This document shows positions 1 to 8,085 of a stretch of DNA of 64,000 nt, piece by piece (position 1 is the stretch's first letter; the number at the start of each line of letters is the position of its first letter). The position numbers were made by a program, and so were the translations under genes. This stretch comes from Algisphaera agarilytica. GTDB lineage: Bacteria; Planctomycetota; Phycisphaerae; Phycisphaerales; Phycisphaeraceae. A model generated the notes under the pieces. That model was not told the origin of the DNA. It worked only from the letters and a program-made list of their open reading frames with translations, and made no database searches. The stretch spans positions 372,001-436,000 of the forward strand of contig NZ_JACHGY010000001.1 of assembly GCF_014207595.1 (NCBI RefSeq). The letters are read 5' to 3'.

Positions 1-453
1 AACGCCGACCCCCGCGGGATCTCGGTCGCCTCGGCCTGCTACGACATCGTCCACCGCATCGGCATGCCCGAGTGCCGGATCACCCTCGCCCAGGCGACCA
101 TCTACCTCGCCACCGCCCCGAAATCCAACGCCTCCTACGCCGCGGTCAATACCGCCATGCAGGACGTCAAGCACCAGCGCACCGTCCCCGTGCCCAAGAA
201 ACTGCGTTCAGCGAAGAACCGCAAGGACGGCACCTACGCCTACGCCCACGACTCCGAAACCGGCTTCGTCGACCAGGACTACCTCGGCGTCGACAAGACC
301 TACTACACCCCCACCGGGCGGGGCTACGAGCACCGGATCGCCGAATTTCTCCAGTGGATCGACCAGCAACGCGACGAGCCCAAGCGCGAACCTCCCACCC
401 CTCCCGTGCGTCCCAATAATCGTGGCGAGCCCGCCGAGGTTCAGCCGAAATAA
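1..453 (+). CDS. rarA: Replication-associated recombination protein A (RarA/MgsA), C-terminal part
   Basis: The reading frame is open from the first base of the window, so only the last 150 residues are present and the AAA+ ATPase core lies outside. The visible part matches the C-terminal tetramerisation region of RarA: N-A-D-P-R near the window start, then G-M-P-E, L-A-Q-A-x-I-Y-L-A-x-A-P-K-S-N-A and, further on, Y-L-G-V-D-x-x-Y-Y-x-P-T-G-R-G-Y-E, a variant of the family's Y-x-Y-P-H-x-Y-x-x-x-x-V-x-Q-x-Y-x-P region. RarA acts at stalled replication forks and single-strand gaps. The tail after about residue 120 is proline- and charge-rich and does not look conserved. Identification rests on the C-terminal motifs only. 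Confidence 0.88.
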   Translation, partial: NADPRGISVASACYDIVHRIGMPECRITLAQATIYLATAPKSNASYAAVNTAMQDVKHQRTVPVPKKLRSAKNRKDGTYAYAHDSETGFVDQDYLGVDKTYYTPTGRGYEHRIAEFLQWIDQQRDEPKREPPTPPVRPNNRGEPAEVQPK

Positions 454-470
454 CGTTTGATTGGCTGTTC

Positions 471-591
471 TTCCCCCTCTCCCCCCGGGAGAGGGCCGGG
501 GTGAGGGTAGCCGAGGTACCAACACGCTGGCCTTTGATCAATAAACTCTAAACCGCCTTCACCCTAACCCTCTCACGAAGGGAGAGGGACC
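471..591. repeat. Pair of inverted CCCTCTCCC/GGGAGAGGG palindromic elements
   Basis: Two half-elements face each other in the gap between rarA and the L,D-transpeptidase gene. The left one (475-495) is CCCTCTCCC-CCC-GGGAGAGGG followed by a GGGGTGAGGG tail. The right one (561-590) is the reverse arrangement: a CACCCT stretch, then CCCTCTC-ACGAA-GGGAGAGGG. The reverse complement of the right half aligns with the left half over about 35 bases. A related element lies inside queE (7330-7487). It may also act as a transcription terminator, but there is no clear T-run. Confidence 0.75.
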
Positions 592-616
592 AAGCCAACC
601 CCCAAAGACTCCGCCT

Positions 617-1822
617 ATGCAATCCCAATCCCCCCGCCGCAACATGAGCTCCCGCCGCCGCAAAGGCATGGGCAAAGCGCCCAAGATCCTCCTGCTCGCG
701 GCGGTCCTGGTCGGGGTGGTGTATTTCTTCTGGGGCGGCGACTCGGGCAACTCCCCCGTGGCCGACGCCGCGGACCGTCCTGCCGAAAGCATCGCCTCGA
801 CGGACCTGCCCACGCTCGATTCCCCGCGGACCGACCTGATCATCACCCCCCCGCTGCCGGACGCGAGCCGGGACACCACCCCCACCCCCCGTCCGCAGAT
901 CCGCCCGATCGAGCCGCTACCCGAACCCCAGCCCGCCCGCGTCGAGCCGACGCCCGAGCCGCCCGCCCCGGTCGAGGCCGACCCCGAGATCGTCCGTACG
1001 GTCAAGGAACTGACCGAAGCGATCCCCGCGCCCAAGCCGTTCACCTCCGGCGCCGACGCCGCGACGCTGTACAACCGCGGCGACGAGCTCATCGCCGACG
1101 GCCAACTGATCGAGGGCCGTTCGCTCTTGTCCCGGCTCCTGTTTGCCGAGAACCTCAAGCTCTCCGCCGCCGACGCGGACGCCGTCCGCCAACGCCTCGC
1201 CGAAGTCAACCGCGAACTGCTGTGGACCCGCCAGATTACCGACGGCGACACCATCACCAAGCCCTTCCAAAACGACGGCAAGTACCTCAGCCAGATCGGC
1301 GTGCAGCACCGCGTGCCCTACCAACTGCTCGAGCGCATCAACAACATGGACGCCCGCAACCTGCAGAAGGACCAGATCATCAAGGTGATCCAGGGCCCGC
1401 TGCACGCCCGGGTGAGCAAGACGCGTTTCGTGATGGACGTCTACGCGATCGACGCCCAAGGGATGCCCGTGTTCGTGCAGAGCTTCCCCGTGGGCCTGGG
1501 CAAGAACACGCCCATGGGCAACTGGGAAGTCATCAAGGGCAGCAAGGTCCAGAACCCCTCGTGGAAAGACGAACTCAACGGCGACTACTTCGCCTCCGAC
1601 GACCCGGAAAACCCCATCGGCGAATACTGGATCGCCATCGAAGGCCTCGACGACGACAACCGCGACAAACGCGGCTTCGGCATCCACGGCACGATCGAGC
1701 CCGACTCCATCGGCAAGGAAGAATCCCGCGGCTGCATCCGCCTGCTCGACGACGACATCGAGATGGTCTACTACATGCTGACCGACCACAGCCAGGGCAG
1801 CACGGTGCAGATCGTTCCTTGA
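617..1822 (+). CDS. Membrane-anchored LysM / L,D-transpeptidase (YkuD family)
   Basis: 401 residues. A basic N-terminus is followed by one hydrophobic segment (about residues 23-40) that anchors the protein in the inner membrane, then a proline-rich linker (about 80-130) and a helical region. Next comes a short LysM-like segment (about 210-255: G-D-T-I-T-K, then I-x-V-x-H-x-V-P-Y-x-x-L-x-x-I-N-N). The C-terminal YkuD domain has the catalytic signature H-G-T (H357) and S-R-G-C-I-R-L (C373). The family forms 3-3 peptide cross-links or attaches proteins to peptidoglycan, which implies that this organism keeps a peptidoglycan wall. The ATG at 617 gives the full basic n-region; an internal ATG at 644 is an alternative. 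Confidence 0.88.
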   Translation: MQSQSPRRNMSSRRRKGMGKAPKILLLAAVLVGVVYFFWGGDSGNSPVADAADRPAESIASTDLPTLDSPRTDLIITPPLPDASRDTTPTPRPQIRPIEPLPEPQPARVEPTPEPPAPVEADPEIVRTVKELTEAIPAPKPFTSGADAATLYNRGDELIADGQLIEGRSLLSRLLFAENLKLSAADADAVRQRLAEVNRELLWTRQITDGDTITKPFQNDGKYLSQIGVQHRVPYQLLERINNMDARNLQKDQIIKVIQGPLHARVSKTRFVMDVYAIDAQGMPVFVQSFPVGLGKNTPMGNWEVIKGSKVQNPSWKDELNGDYFASDDPENPIGEYWIAIEGLDDDNRDKRGFGIHGTIEPDSIGKEESRGCIRLLDDDIEMVYYMLTDHSQGSTVQIVP

Positions 1823-1831
1823 TCGAAAACA

Positions 1832-1906
1832 CAGCGACGCGTGGCGTCGCAGCTATTTAGAAAAGCACACAGTTCTATAGATTAGCTGCGACGCCACGCG
1901 TCGCTG
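1832..1906. terminator. Long perfect hairpin between convergent genes
   Basis: A perfect 24-bp inverted repeat (left arm 1832-1855, right arm 1883-1906) encloses a 27-base AT-rich loop. Each arm is itself nearly palindromic (GCGACGC-GTG-GCGTCGC). It fills the gap between two convergent genes, so a bidirectional terminator is the simplest role. There is no strong T-run, and the arm length is more typical of a mobile palindromic repeat. Confidence 0.6.
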
Positions 1907-1911
1907 CCCTT

Positions 1912-3270
1912 CTATCCCTTCAACCCGCTCATCGAGATGCCCTCGATGAACATGCGTTGGGCCATGAAGAACAGGATGATGATCGGGGCGACCACCAGCG
2001 TGCTCGCGGCCATGAGGTAGTGCCACTGCGTGCCGCCCTGCTGGCTCTGGAAGAACTGCAAGCCCAGCGCGAGGGTGTAGTCCTTCTGGTCGGTCAGGTA
2101 GATCAGCGGGCCGAGGAAGTCGTTCCACGTGCCCAGGAACTGGAACAACGCCACAACGGTAATCGCGGGCTTGCACAGCGGCAGGATGACCTGCAGAAAG
2201 ATACGGAACTCGCTGCAGCCGTCGATGCGGGCCGCCTCAGACAATTCCTTCGGGATCGTGCGGAAGAACTGCCGCAGCAGGAACACGTTGAACGCCCCGG
2301 CAAAAAACGTGGGCACCCACAACGGCTTGAGCGTGCCGATCCAGCCCAGGTCGCGGAACACGCCGTACAGCGGCACCATGATCACCGGGAACGGGATCAT
2401 CATCGTGCCGAGCACCACGTAGAAAATCTTGTCCCGGCCGGGCCACTCGATGCGCGAGAAGCCGTACGCCACCACCGAACACGAGCACACCGTGCCGAGC
2501 ACGGTCAGGAAGCACAGCACCAGCGTGTTACGCAGGTACCGGCCGAACTGCCCCATCTCTTTGATCGACCCGGCGAAGTTGCCCCACTGCGGCACGACCG
2601 ATTCGTGGATGTCGCCGTAGGGAAGCTCGAGCGTTTGGGTCTTGACATACGCGTGTTCCTGCCGCTGGTTCCACCGCACGTACGCCCGGGTGACCTGCTC
2701 ACGCGGGAGCGTGAGCGTGACCGAGTCGCTGTACGAGCGATTGACCGCGTCGTGTGTCGTGCCGTAGATCTTGACCAGCTCGGCCTCGGGTACGGTCTGG
2801 CGACGCAGCCCACCGTCTTCATCGATCACCGCAACGAGCACCTGGCCCTCGGCTGAGGCCGCGTTTTCTGAATCGTGATCGAGGCGGCGTACCGGGTTGG
2901 TCTTGCCCTCGCGGGTCCACTCCCAGTGGTGGCTCATCTCGACGGTGACGGTGTCCGCCTCGGCGTCATCGCGGCGCATCCGCACCGGGATGCGCTGGCC
3001 CTCGCGCTCGACGCCCCACTGGAACGCCGCGGTGACCGGCACCGGCGTCTGGTCCGTGGCGTCCTCCGGCACCTTGCCCAGGCCGATCTCCAACGTCTCG
3101 CCGTCGACCGTCGCGGTCCACTGCTTGGGCGTCCACTTCGGCGGCATCGACATGGTTTGATCGATCGGCTTCAGGGCCGTGGAGATCATCCACAAGAGCG
3201 GCACCATGAAGATCAGCGAGCCGATCGTCAGCACCACGAAGCGGAAGAGTTGTACACCTGTTCGCGGCAT
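1912..3270 (-). CDS. Sugar ABC transporter permease, MalG type, with a large extracytoplasmic insertion
   Basis: 452 residues against about 280 usual for this family. TM1 spans about residues 10-30 and the other membrane segments follow from about residue 245. The permease EAA loop E-A-A-R-I-D-G lies near residue 345 and the usual G-L-K-G end is present. Between TM1 and TM2, about 170 extra residues (roughly 51-223) form a hydrophilic, strand-rich segment with repeated threonine/valine stretches, predicted on the outside. It is the third gene after a binding protein and a MalF-type permease on the same strand, so it forms the importer pore with the latter. No ATPase gene lies next to it. Confidence 0.88.
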   Translation of the reverse strand: MPRTGVQLFRFVVLTIGSLIFMVPLLWMISTALKPIDQTMSMPPKWTPKQWTATVDGETLEIGLGKVPEDATDQTPVPVTAAFQWGVEREGQRIPVRMRRDDAEADTVTVEMSHHWEWTREGKTNPVRRLDHDSENAASAEGQVLVAVIDEDGGLRRQTVPEAELVKIYGTTHDAVNRSYSDSVTLTLPREQVTRAYVRWNQRQEHAYVKTQTLELPYGDIHESVVPQWGNFAGSIKEMGQFGRYLRNTLVLCFLTVLGTVCSCSVVAYGFSRIEWPGRDKIFYVVLGTMMIPFPVIMVPLYGVFRDLGWIGTLKPLWVPTFFAGAFNVFLLRQFFRTIPKELSEAARIDGCSEFRIFLQVILPLCKPAITVVALFQFLGTWNDFLGPLIYLTDQKDYTLALGLQFFQSQQGGTQWHYLMAASTLVVAPIIILFFMAQRMFIEGISMSGLKG

Positions 3271-3274
3271 GGCT

Positions 3275-4159
3275 TTACTCTCCGGCGTAGTAGACGTGAC
3301 GGCCCATGGCCCGCGTCGCGAGCCAGGTCAGGAACATAATGATGAAGAACAACACGATCGCCATCGCACAGGCGTAACCCATGTTGCCGTAGAGGAACGC
3401 GTTCTCGTAGATGTAGACCGCAAACAGCAACGCCGAGCGGTTCTCCCCGCCGCCGGGCAGCATCACGAACGGCTTCACGAATTCCTGGATCGACCCGATG
3501 ATCCCGATGATCAAGTTGAAGTAGATCACCGGCGAAACCATGGGCACGCTGATGTGCCAAAACTGGCCGAGCGGATTGGCGCCGTCGAGATCCGCCGACT
3601 CGTACAACGACTTGGGCACGTCCTGCAGCCCCGCCAGGAACAGCACCATCGCCCCGCCCACCTGCCAGACCGACGAAAGGATCAGCGTGGGCTTGGTCCA
3701 CGACGCGTCGGCCAGCCACTGCGGGCCCTCGATCCCGATGAGCGACAGGCCGTAGTTCATCAGGCCCAGGTCGCCGTTGAACAGCCACATCCACACCATC
3801 GCCACCGCGACCAGCGGCACGATCGACGGGATATAGAAAAACGTCCGGAAGAACGACCGGCCCGCGATCGGCCGGTTCAGCAAGACCGCGATGACCAACG
3901 CCAACATCAGCCCCAGCGGCACTGAAAACAACGCGTAGAACAGCGTGTTGTAGATGGCTTTCCAGAACACGTCGTCCGACATCATGTCGGTGTAGTTCAT
4001 CGGGCCGACCCACACCGCGCTGCGCAGCACGTCGTAGTCGCAGAACGAGTAGTACACCGCCATACAGATCGGGTAGATGCCGAACAGGGCGAAGCCGATC
4101 AGCCAGGGGCTGATGAACAGCAGGCCCATGCCGAGTTTTCGTCGTTCGTTACGGGTCAC
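3275..4159 (-). CDS. Sugar ABC transporter permease, MalF type
   Basis: 294 residues with six likely membrane helices. It shows the MalF-type features F-I-S-P-W-L-I-G-F in TM1, a W-x-x-G-x-x-M-V-L-F-L-A-G-L-Q segment and an EAA loop of the form E-S-A-D-L-D-G-A. The GTG start at 4159 overlaps the end of the binding-protein gene by 11 bases and is preceded by GGAGG at 4 bases, which decides the start even though the frame stays open further upstream. It pairs with the MalG-type permease that follows 4 bases downstream. The substrate cannot be read from the sequence. Confidence 0.9.
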   Translation of the reverse strand: MTRNERRKLGMGLLFISPWLIGFALFGIYPICMAVYYSFCDYDVLRSAVWVGPMNYTDMMSDDVFWKAIYNTLFYALFSVPLGLMLALVIAVLLNRPIAGRSFFRTFFYIPSIVPLVAVAMVWMWLFNGDLGLMNYGLSLIGIEGPQWLADASWTKPTLILSSVWQVGGAMVLFLAGLQDVPKSLYESADLDGANPLGQFWHISVPMVSPVIYFNLIIGIIGSIQEFVKPFVMLPGGGENRSALLFAVYIYENAFLYGNMGYACAMAIVLFFIIMFLTWLATRAMGRHVYYAGE

Positions 4160-5570
4160 CCTGCCTCCATTCGCGCATCCGCATCTCGCCGGTCTGCTCC
4201 CAGCGCCGGTTCGAGCGGTCCAGCTTCCACTGCGCCCGCTCCCCGGCGTAACGCAGCGCCTCTTCGGGCGTCGCCAAACCGCCGGCCGCCTTGCTGTAGG
4301 CGTTGACCATCTCGATGTTGTATTCCTCGGCCACGGGCACCTTGGGCAGGACCCGGGCGTTAGGGCTGTTGGCCAGATCGATGAACGTTTGGATGTACGG
4401 ATGCGGGTGCAGGTCGATGAACTCGTCGCTGTACTCGCGCATCGGGCTGAACTTGCGTTGGCCCATGCACAGCTTCTCGATGTTGCGCTGCTCGTTGACG
4501 AAGCGGATGAACTCGAACGCCTCGTCGGGGTTCTTCGCACCCTTGGGGATGACCAGGATGTCGGTGTTCACCAGCGTCGTGTTCGGCCGAACCGCGGGGT
4601 CTTCCACGGGAAACGCGGTGGCGGCCCACTCGAGCTGCGGGGCGAACTGATCGATAAAGTTGTACATCCACACGCCCTGCAGCACCATGGCGATCCGCTC
4701 GTCGAGAAACGGGTTCTGCGGCGAGGCGAAGTTGCCGGTGAACGAAGCACCGAACTTGCGCATGTTGTCGATGCCGTACTTCTCGTAGAAGCCGGCGTAC
4801 CACTCGACCGCGGCGATGTTCTCGGGGCTGGTGGCGGTGAGGTTGCCCTCGCCGTCCCACAGCTTTGCGCCGAACCAGAAGCCGTTGTACCCCGTCCACC
4901 AGCCCGGCTCGTTGGGCGTGAAACCCATCTCGATGATCTCGAAGTCCTTGGCCTGTTTCTCGGCGTCGGTCAGCTCGCTGTAACGCGCCCGCACTGTCTC
5001 GCCGCCGCGTCGCAGCTCGACGACGGTGAGCACCTCGTTCATGGCTTCGAGCTCGGCCATGCTCGTCGGCGGCTTCTCCGGATCAAGCCCGGCCTCGCGG
5101 AACATGCGTTTGTTCCAGTGCAGCCCGATCGACGCGGGGGTCGAGGGCAGCGCCCAGACGATCCCGCGGTACTGAAGCATCCGCCAGATCGCGGGGATGT
5201 ACTCCTCGCCGGTGATGCCCGCTTCTTCGAGGTACGGCGTCAGCGGCGTGAGCGCCCCCTTCTCGGCGTAGGGCGCGATCTGCCGTTCCCACAGCCCCGC
5301 GACGTCCGGCGGACGACCGCCCGCGGTGGCCAGCACAAACTTCTGATCGATCTGGCTGACGGCGAGCATCTTCACGAAGATGCGGTCCTGCGACGCGTTG
5401 AAATCGTCGACCACCGCCTGCATGGCTTCCTTCTCGAAGCCCTGCCAGTGTTCCCAATAGTTCACGATGACCCGGCCGTCTTCGGTAAATTCACGCTCGG
5501 CCTCGGAGCAACCCGGCGATCCGCCAAGCAGCAAGGCCAAACACATAACGGCCGAAGGGAAGAACTTCAT
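4149..5570 (-). CDS. ABC transporter substrate-binding lipoprotein (family 1)
   Basis: 473 residues. The ATG at 5570 gives a short lipoprotein signal peptide (M-K-F-F, then a leucine-rich core ending G-S-P-G-C, lipidated Cys about residue 21). The mature part has the family-1 solute-binding pattern: Y-W-E-H-W near the N-terminus, a D-V-A-G-L-W segment, a P-x-T-P-A-S-I-G-L-H-W-N-K hinge region and a late F-I-R-F-V-N-E segment. It captures the substrate, probably a carbohydrate, for the two permeases downstream with which it is co-transcribed. The frame is open 72 bases further upstream, but that extension has no signal-peptide character. Confidence 0.87.
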   Translation of the reverse strand: MKFFPSAVMCLALLLGGSPGCSEAEREFTEDGRVIVNYWEHWQGFEKEAMQAVVDDFNASQDRIFVKMLAVSQIDQKFVLATAGGRPPDVAGLWERQIAPYAEKGALTPLTPYLEEAGITGEEYIPAIWRMLQYRGIVWALPSTPASIGLHWNKRMFREAGLDPEKPPTSMAELEAMNEVLTVVELRRGGETVRARYSELTDAEKQAKDFEIIEMGFTPNEPGWWTGYNGFWFGAKLWDGEGNLTATSPENIAAVEWYAGFYEKYGIDNMRKFGASFTGNFASPQNPFLDERIAMVLQGVWMYNFIDQFAPQLEWAATAFPVEDPAVRPNTTLVNTDILVIPKGAKNPDEAFEFIRFVNEQRNIEKLCMGQRKFSPMREYSDEFIDLHPHPYIQTFIDLANSPNARVLPKVPVAEEYNIEMVNAYSKAAGGLATPEEALRYAGERAQWKLDRSNRRWEQTGEMRMREWRQGDP

Positions 5571-5679
5571 AGAGAAAACGCGAGCTCCGAACGAGTCTGA
5601 GACAGGATGCGTCAGAGTACATCGCTCACCAAAGCCCGGCAAGATGAATTTATGCGACCGATCGGCCGAACCGAGCGGA

Positions 5680-6450
5680 TCAGAGACCCGAGCTGAATCG
5701 GCTGTCGTCTTCCTGCTGGGTGGTGGGCAGGTGCAGACCGCACTCCTGCTTCAGCCCGCCGAACCGGCCGGAGCGCTCGTCCTCGCCCGCGGTGATCGGG
5801 CGGGTGCTGTGCCAATCGCCGATGCTGGCGTAGCCCTTTTCGTACAGCGGGTGGTACGGCAGGTCGTGCTTCTTGGTGAGGTATTCGTGGACGTCTTTCG
5901 TGGTCCACTCGAGGATCGGCGCGACTTTGTATCGGCCGTCCTGCCCCTCGACCCGGCGGAGGTTCGCGCGGTGGTTGGTCTGCTGGCGACGCAGGCCCGC
6001 GAGGGTCGCGGTGACGCCGAGCTCTTCGAGGGCACGGTTCATCGGCTGGACCTTGCGGAGCAGGTCGTAGCGGTTGAGGTCCTCGGGGTTGTCCGAGTCC
6101 CAGAGCTGGCCGTGGCGGGCGACGAACCAGCTCGGGCTTTCCTGGGCGGCGTAGACCTTGAGGTTCAGTTTGAGACGCTCGGTGAGCTCGTCGGCGAACT
6201 GGTAGGTTTCCTGGAAGTGGAAGCCTGTGTCGATGAAGATCACTGGGATGTCGGGGACGACCTGGGTGACCAGGTGCAGCATCACCGCGGACTGGACGCC
6301 GAAGCTGGTGGACATAACCAGGCCATCGCCGAAGGTGTCGGCCGCCCACTGGATGGTCTGCTGGGGGGTGGCGTTATCGAGCTGGGCGTTGGCCGCGTCG
6401 AGGTCGACGGGCTGGCCGGGGGCGGCGGGTTGGCTGGGGATGCGGGTCAT
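5680..6450 (-). CDS. cysH: Phosphoadenylyl-sulfate (PAPS) reductase
   Basis: 256 residues, the usual length. It has S-T-S-F-G near residue 48 (sulfonucleotide-binding loop), D-T-G-F-H-F-x-E-T and the C-terminal E-C-G-L-H with the catalytic cysteine C237. This is the only cysteine in the protein, so the Cys-Cys and Cys-x-x-Cys ligands of iron-sulfur APS reductases are absent. That points to a thioredoxin-dependent PAPS reductase, which reduces activated sulfate to sulfite in assimilation. No other sulfate-assimilation gene is nearby. It is divergent from folK. Confidence 0.92.
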   Translation of the reverse strand: MTRIPSQPAAPGQPVDLDAANAQLDNATPQQTIQWAADTFGDGLVMSTSFGVQSAVMLHLVTQVVPDIPVIFIDTGFHFQETYQFADELTERLKLNLKVYAAQESPSWFVARHGQLWDSDNPEDLNRYDLLRKVQPMNRALEELGVTATLAGLRRQQTNHRANLRRVEGQDGRYKVAPILEWTTKDVHEYLTKKHDLPYHPLYEKGYASIGDWHSTRPITAGEDERSGRFGGLKQECGLHLPTTQQEDDSRFSSGL

Positions 6451-6560
6451 GGGTCTGGCCTTGGGGCGAACGGGACATGATAGCCCAAGCCGTGGCCTTC
6501 GGGAATCGGACGATTCTCAATCGATTCCGGGGGGCCGGGCACCGCGTACAATCGTGGGCC

Positions 6561-7109
6561 ATGCCTCCGTATTCCCCCGAACCCGAAAACCCGGCCGACG
6601 GCTCGGGCCCCGCCACCGCCTACATCGCCCTGGGCTCGAACCTCGGCGACCGCCGGGCCCACCTCGACGCCGCCCTGGCCGCGATCGGCGAGCTGCCCGG
6701 CGTCGGCGAAGTCACGCCCAGCACGTACTACGAGACCGCCCCCGTCGGCCCGCAGGACCAGGGCATGTTCCTCAACGCCGCCGCCCGTGTCGCCACCGCG
6801 AGCACCCCGGAAGCGTTCCTGGAGCAGCTCCTCACCCTGGAACGTCGGCTCGGCCGACCGCCCCGCGAGGAACGCCGGCACTGGGGTCCGCGCGAGATCG
6901 ACCTCGACCTGCTGCTCCACGGCAACACCGTACTGGACCTGCCCGGCCTGACACTCCCCCACCCCCGACTCCACGAACGGGCCTTCGTCCTCCGCCCGCT
7001 CTGCGACATCGCCGCGGAAGTCCCCCACCCGCTGTTCCGCCAGACGATGCGAGAGTTGTTGGCCGAGGTCGAGCGTGACGCCGAGGCGCAGGCGGAGGTG
7101 TCGCCGTGA
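6561..7109 (+). CDS. folK: 2-amino-4-hydroxy-6-hydroxymethyldihydropteridine pyrophosphokinase (HPPK)
   Basis: 182 residues. It has the HPPK hallmarks Y-I-A-L-G-S-N-L-G-D-R at residues 20-30, Y-Y-E-T-A-P-V-G-P-Q-D-Q, the signature region H-W-G-P-R-E-I-D-L-D-L-L-L and H-P-R-L-H-E-R-A-F-V. It transfers pyrophosphate from ATP to the pterin in folate synthesis. The ATG at 6561 is chosen because residues upstream of it do not look conserved. Its TGA overlaps the GTG start of queE (GTGA), so the two genes are probably co-translated; both enzymes belong to GTP-derived heterocycle pathways. Confidence 0.92.
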   Translation: MPPYSPEPENPADGSGPATAYIALGSNLGDRRAHLDAALAAIGELPGVGEVTPSTYYETAPVGPQDQGMFLNAAARVATASTPEAFLEQLLTLERRLGRPPREERRHWGPREIDLDLLLHGNTVLDLPGLTLPHPRLHERAFVLRPLCDIAAEVPHPLFRQTMRELLAEVERDAEAQAEVSP

Positions 7110-7987
7110 CCAAGCCCGCGAAATCCCTCGACGAGCAGACGCTGCTGATCAACGAGATTTTTTATTCGGTGCAGGGCGAATCGACCTACGCCGGGCTGCC
7201 CTGCGTGTTCGTTCGGCTGCGCGGGTGCCACCTGCGGTGTGCGTATTGCGACACCGAGTACGCCTTCCACGAGGGCGAGAAGCAGAGCTTGCAGGCCATT
7301 ATCGATGAGGTCGAGTCGGTCTCCGCAACCAACCCCTCCCCCCCCGGGGGAGGTGGCCCGCGAAGCGGGTCGGAGGGGGATGTTGGTGTCGTGATGGCGG
7401 CCGGAGATGAAGATCAATCCGAGCCAAACAGCGCTCCGACCGCCCTCACCCCATCCCTCTCCCGGGGGGAGAGGGGGTTAAACCAAACGCAATCAAGCTG
7501 CGACCTCGTCGAGATCACCGGCGGCGAGCCCCTGCTCCAACGCAACGTCCACCCGCTCATGACCGCCCTCTGCGACGCGGGCAAGACCGTGCTCATCGAG
7601 ACCAGCGGGGCGTGCGACATCTCGGTGTGTGACCCGCGCGTCATCCGCATCATGGACCTCAAGACCCCCGGCAGTGGCGAGGCCCACCGCAACGACTGGA
7701 ACAATATCGCCCACCTCAACGAGCGTGACGAGGTGAAGTTTGTCCTCACCAGCCGGGGCGACTACGAGTGGATGGTCAAGCAGCTTGAGGAGCACCGGCT
7801 GCACGAGCGGGTGAATGCCGTGCTGGTCAGCGCGGTGCATAAGGTCGAGCCGGGCAAGGAGATCGCGGGGTGTCTGGGGCTCTCGATCACCGAGCTGGCC
7901 GGATGGCTGTTGCAAGACCGGCTGCCCGTCCGCCTCCAGACCCAGCTGCACAAACTGATCTGGGACCCGTCCGCGCGCGGCGTGTAA
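7106..7987 (+). CDS. queE: 7-carboxy-7-deazaguanine synthase, with an in-frame repeat insertion
   Basis: 293 residues, about 60 to 80 longer than typical QueE. It is a radical SAM enzyme: the cluster motif is C41-x3-C45-x2-C48 within R-G-C-H-L-R-C-A-Y-C-D-T, followed by E-I-T-G-G-E-P-L-L-Q. It converts carboxytetrahydropterin to CDG on the way to queuosine. Residues about 73-130 (Pro/Gly/Ser/Arg-rich) are encoded by CCCTCTCCC-family palindromic DNA and sit in a loop before E-I-T-G-G; the frame is kept and all catalytic motifs are present. The GTG start overlaps the folK stop. queD follows after a different repeat element. Confidence 0.92.
   Translation: MTKPAKSLDEQTLLINEIFYSVQGESTYAGLPCVFVRLRGCHLRCAYCDTEYAFHEGEKQSLQAIIDEVESVSATNPSPPGGGGPRSGSEGDVGVVMAAGDEDQSEPNSAPTALTPSLSRGERGLNQTQSSCDLVEITGGEPLLQRNVHPLMTALCDAGKTVLIETSGACDISVCDPRVIRIMDLKTPGSGEAHRNDWNNIAHLNERDEVKFVLTSRGDYEWMVKQLEEHRLHERVNAVLVSAVHKVEPGKEIAGCLGLSITELAGWLLQDRLPVRLQTQLHKLIWDPSARGV
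7330..7487. repeat. Palindromic repeat elements inside the queE coding region
   Basis: About 158 bases within queE hold two palindromic units. The first (7331-7383) is a nested structure: CCTCCCCCC/GGGGGAGG, then GCCCGC-GAA-GCGGGT, then a closing GGAGGGGGATGTT. The second (7441-7480) is CCCTCACCCCATCCCTCTCCC-GGGGGGAGAGGG, the same family as the pair at 471-591. The length preserves the reading frame and no stop codon occurs in the queE frame. Flanking codons match normal QueE. Confidence 0.82.
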
Positions 7988-8002
7988 CGCCGCGCCCTTG
8001 GC

Positions 8003-8072
8003 GAGTGATGAGTGAACAGTGACGAGTGATGAGTTCAGTTCCACTCATCACTGCTCACTCGTCACTCATCAC
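8003..8072. repeat. GTGATGA-family inverted heptamer repeat between queE and queD
   Basis: The left arm (8003-8033) runs as GAGTGATGAGTGA, then ACAGTGACGAGTGATGAG; the right arm (8043-8072) is its near-perfect reverse complement with tandem CACTCAT/CGTCACT units, separated by 9 bases. The unit has a period of 7. It fills nearly the whole gap between queE and queD and could fold into a stem of about 30 bp in the transcript. The same element follows queD (8448-8520) and lies inside purL (44951-45036). Confidence 0.85.
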
Positions 8073-8085
8073 TTAAACTACGTTT

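Noticed and set aside
7106-7987. queE as a pseudogene because of the repeat insertion
   Set aside because: The frame stays open through the insertion and all motifs on both sides are intact, so an extended functional protein is more likely.
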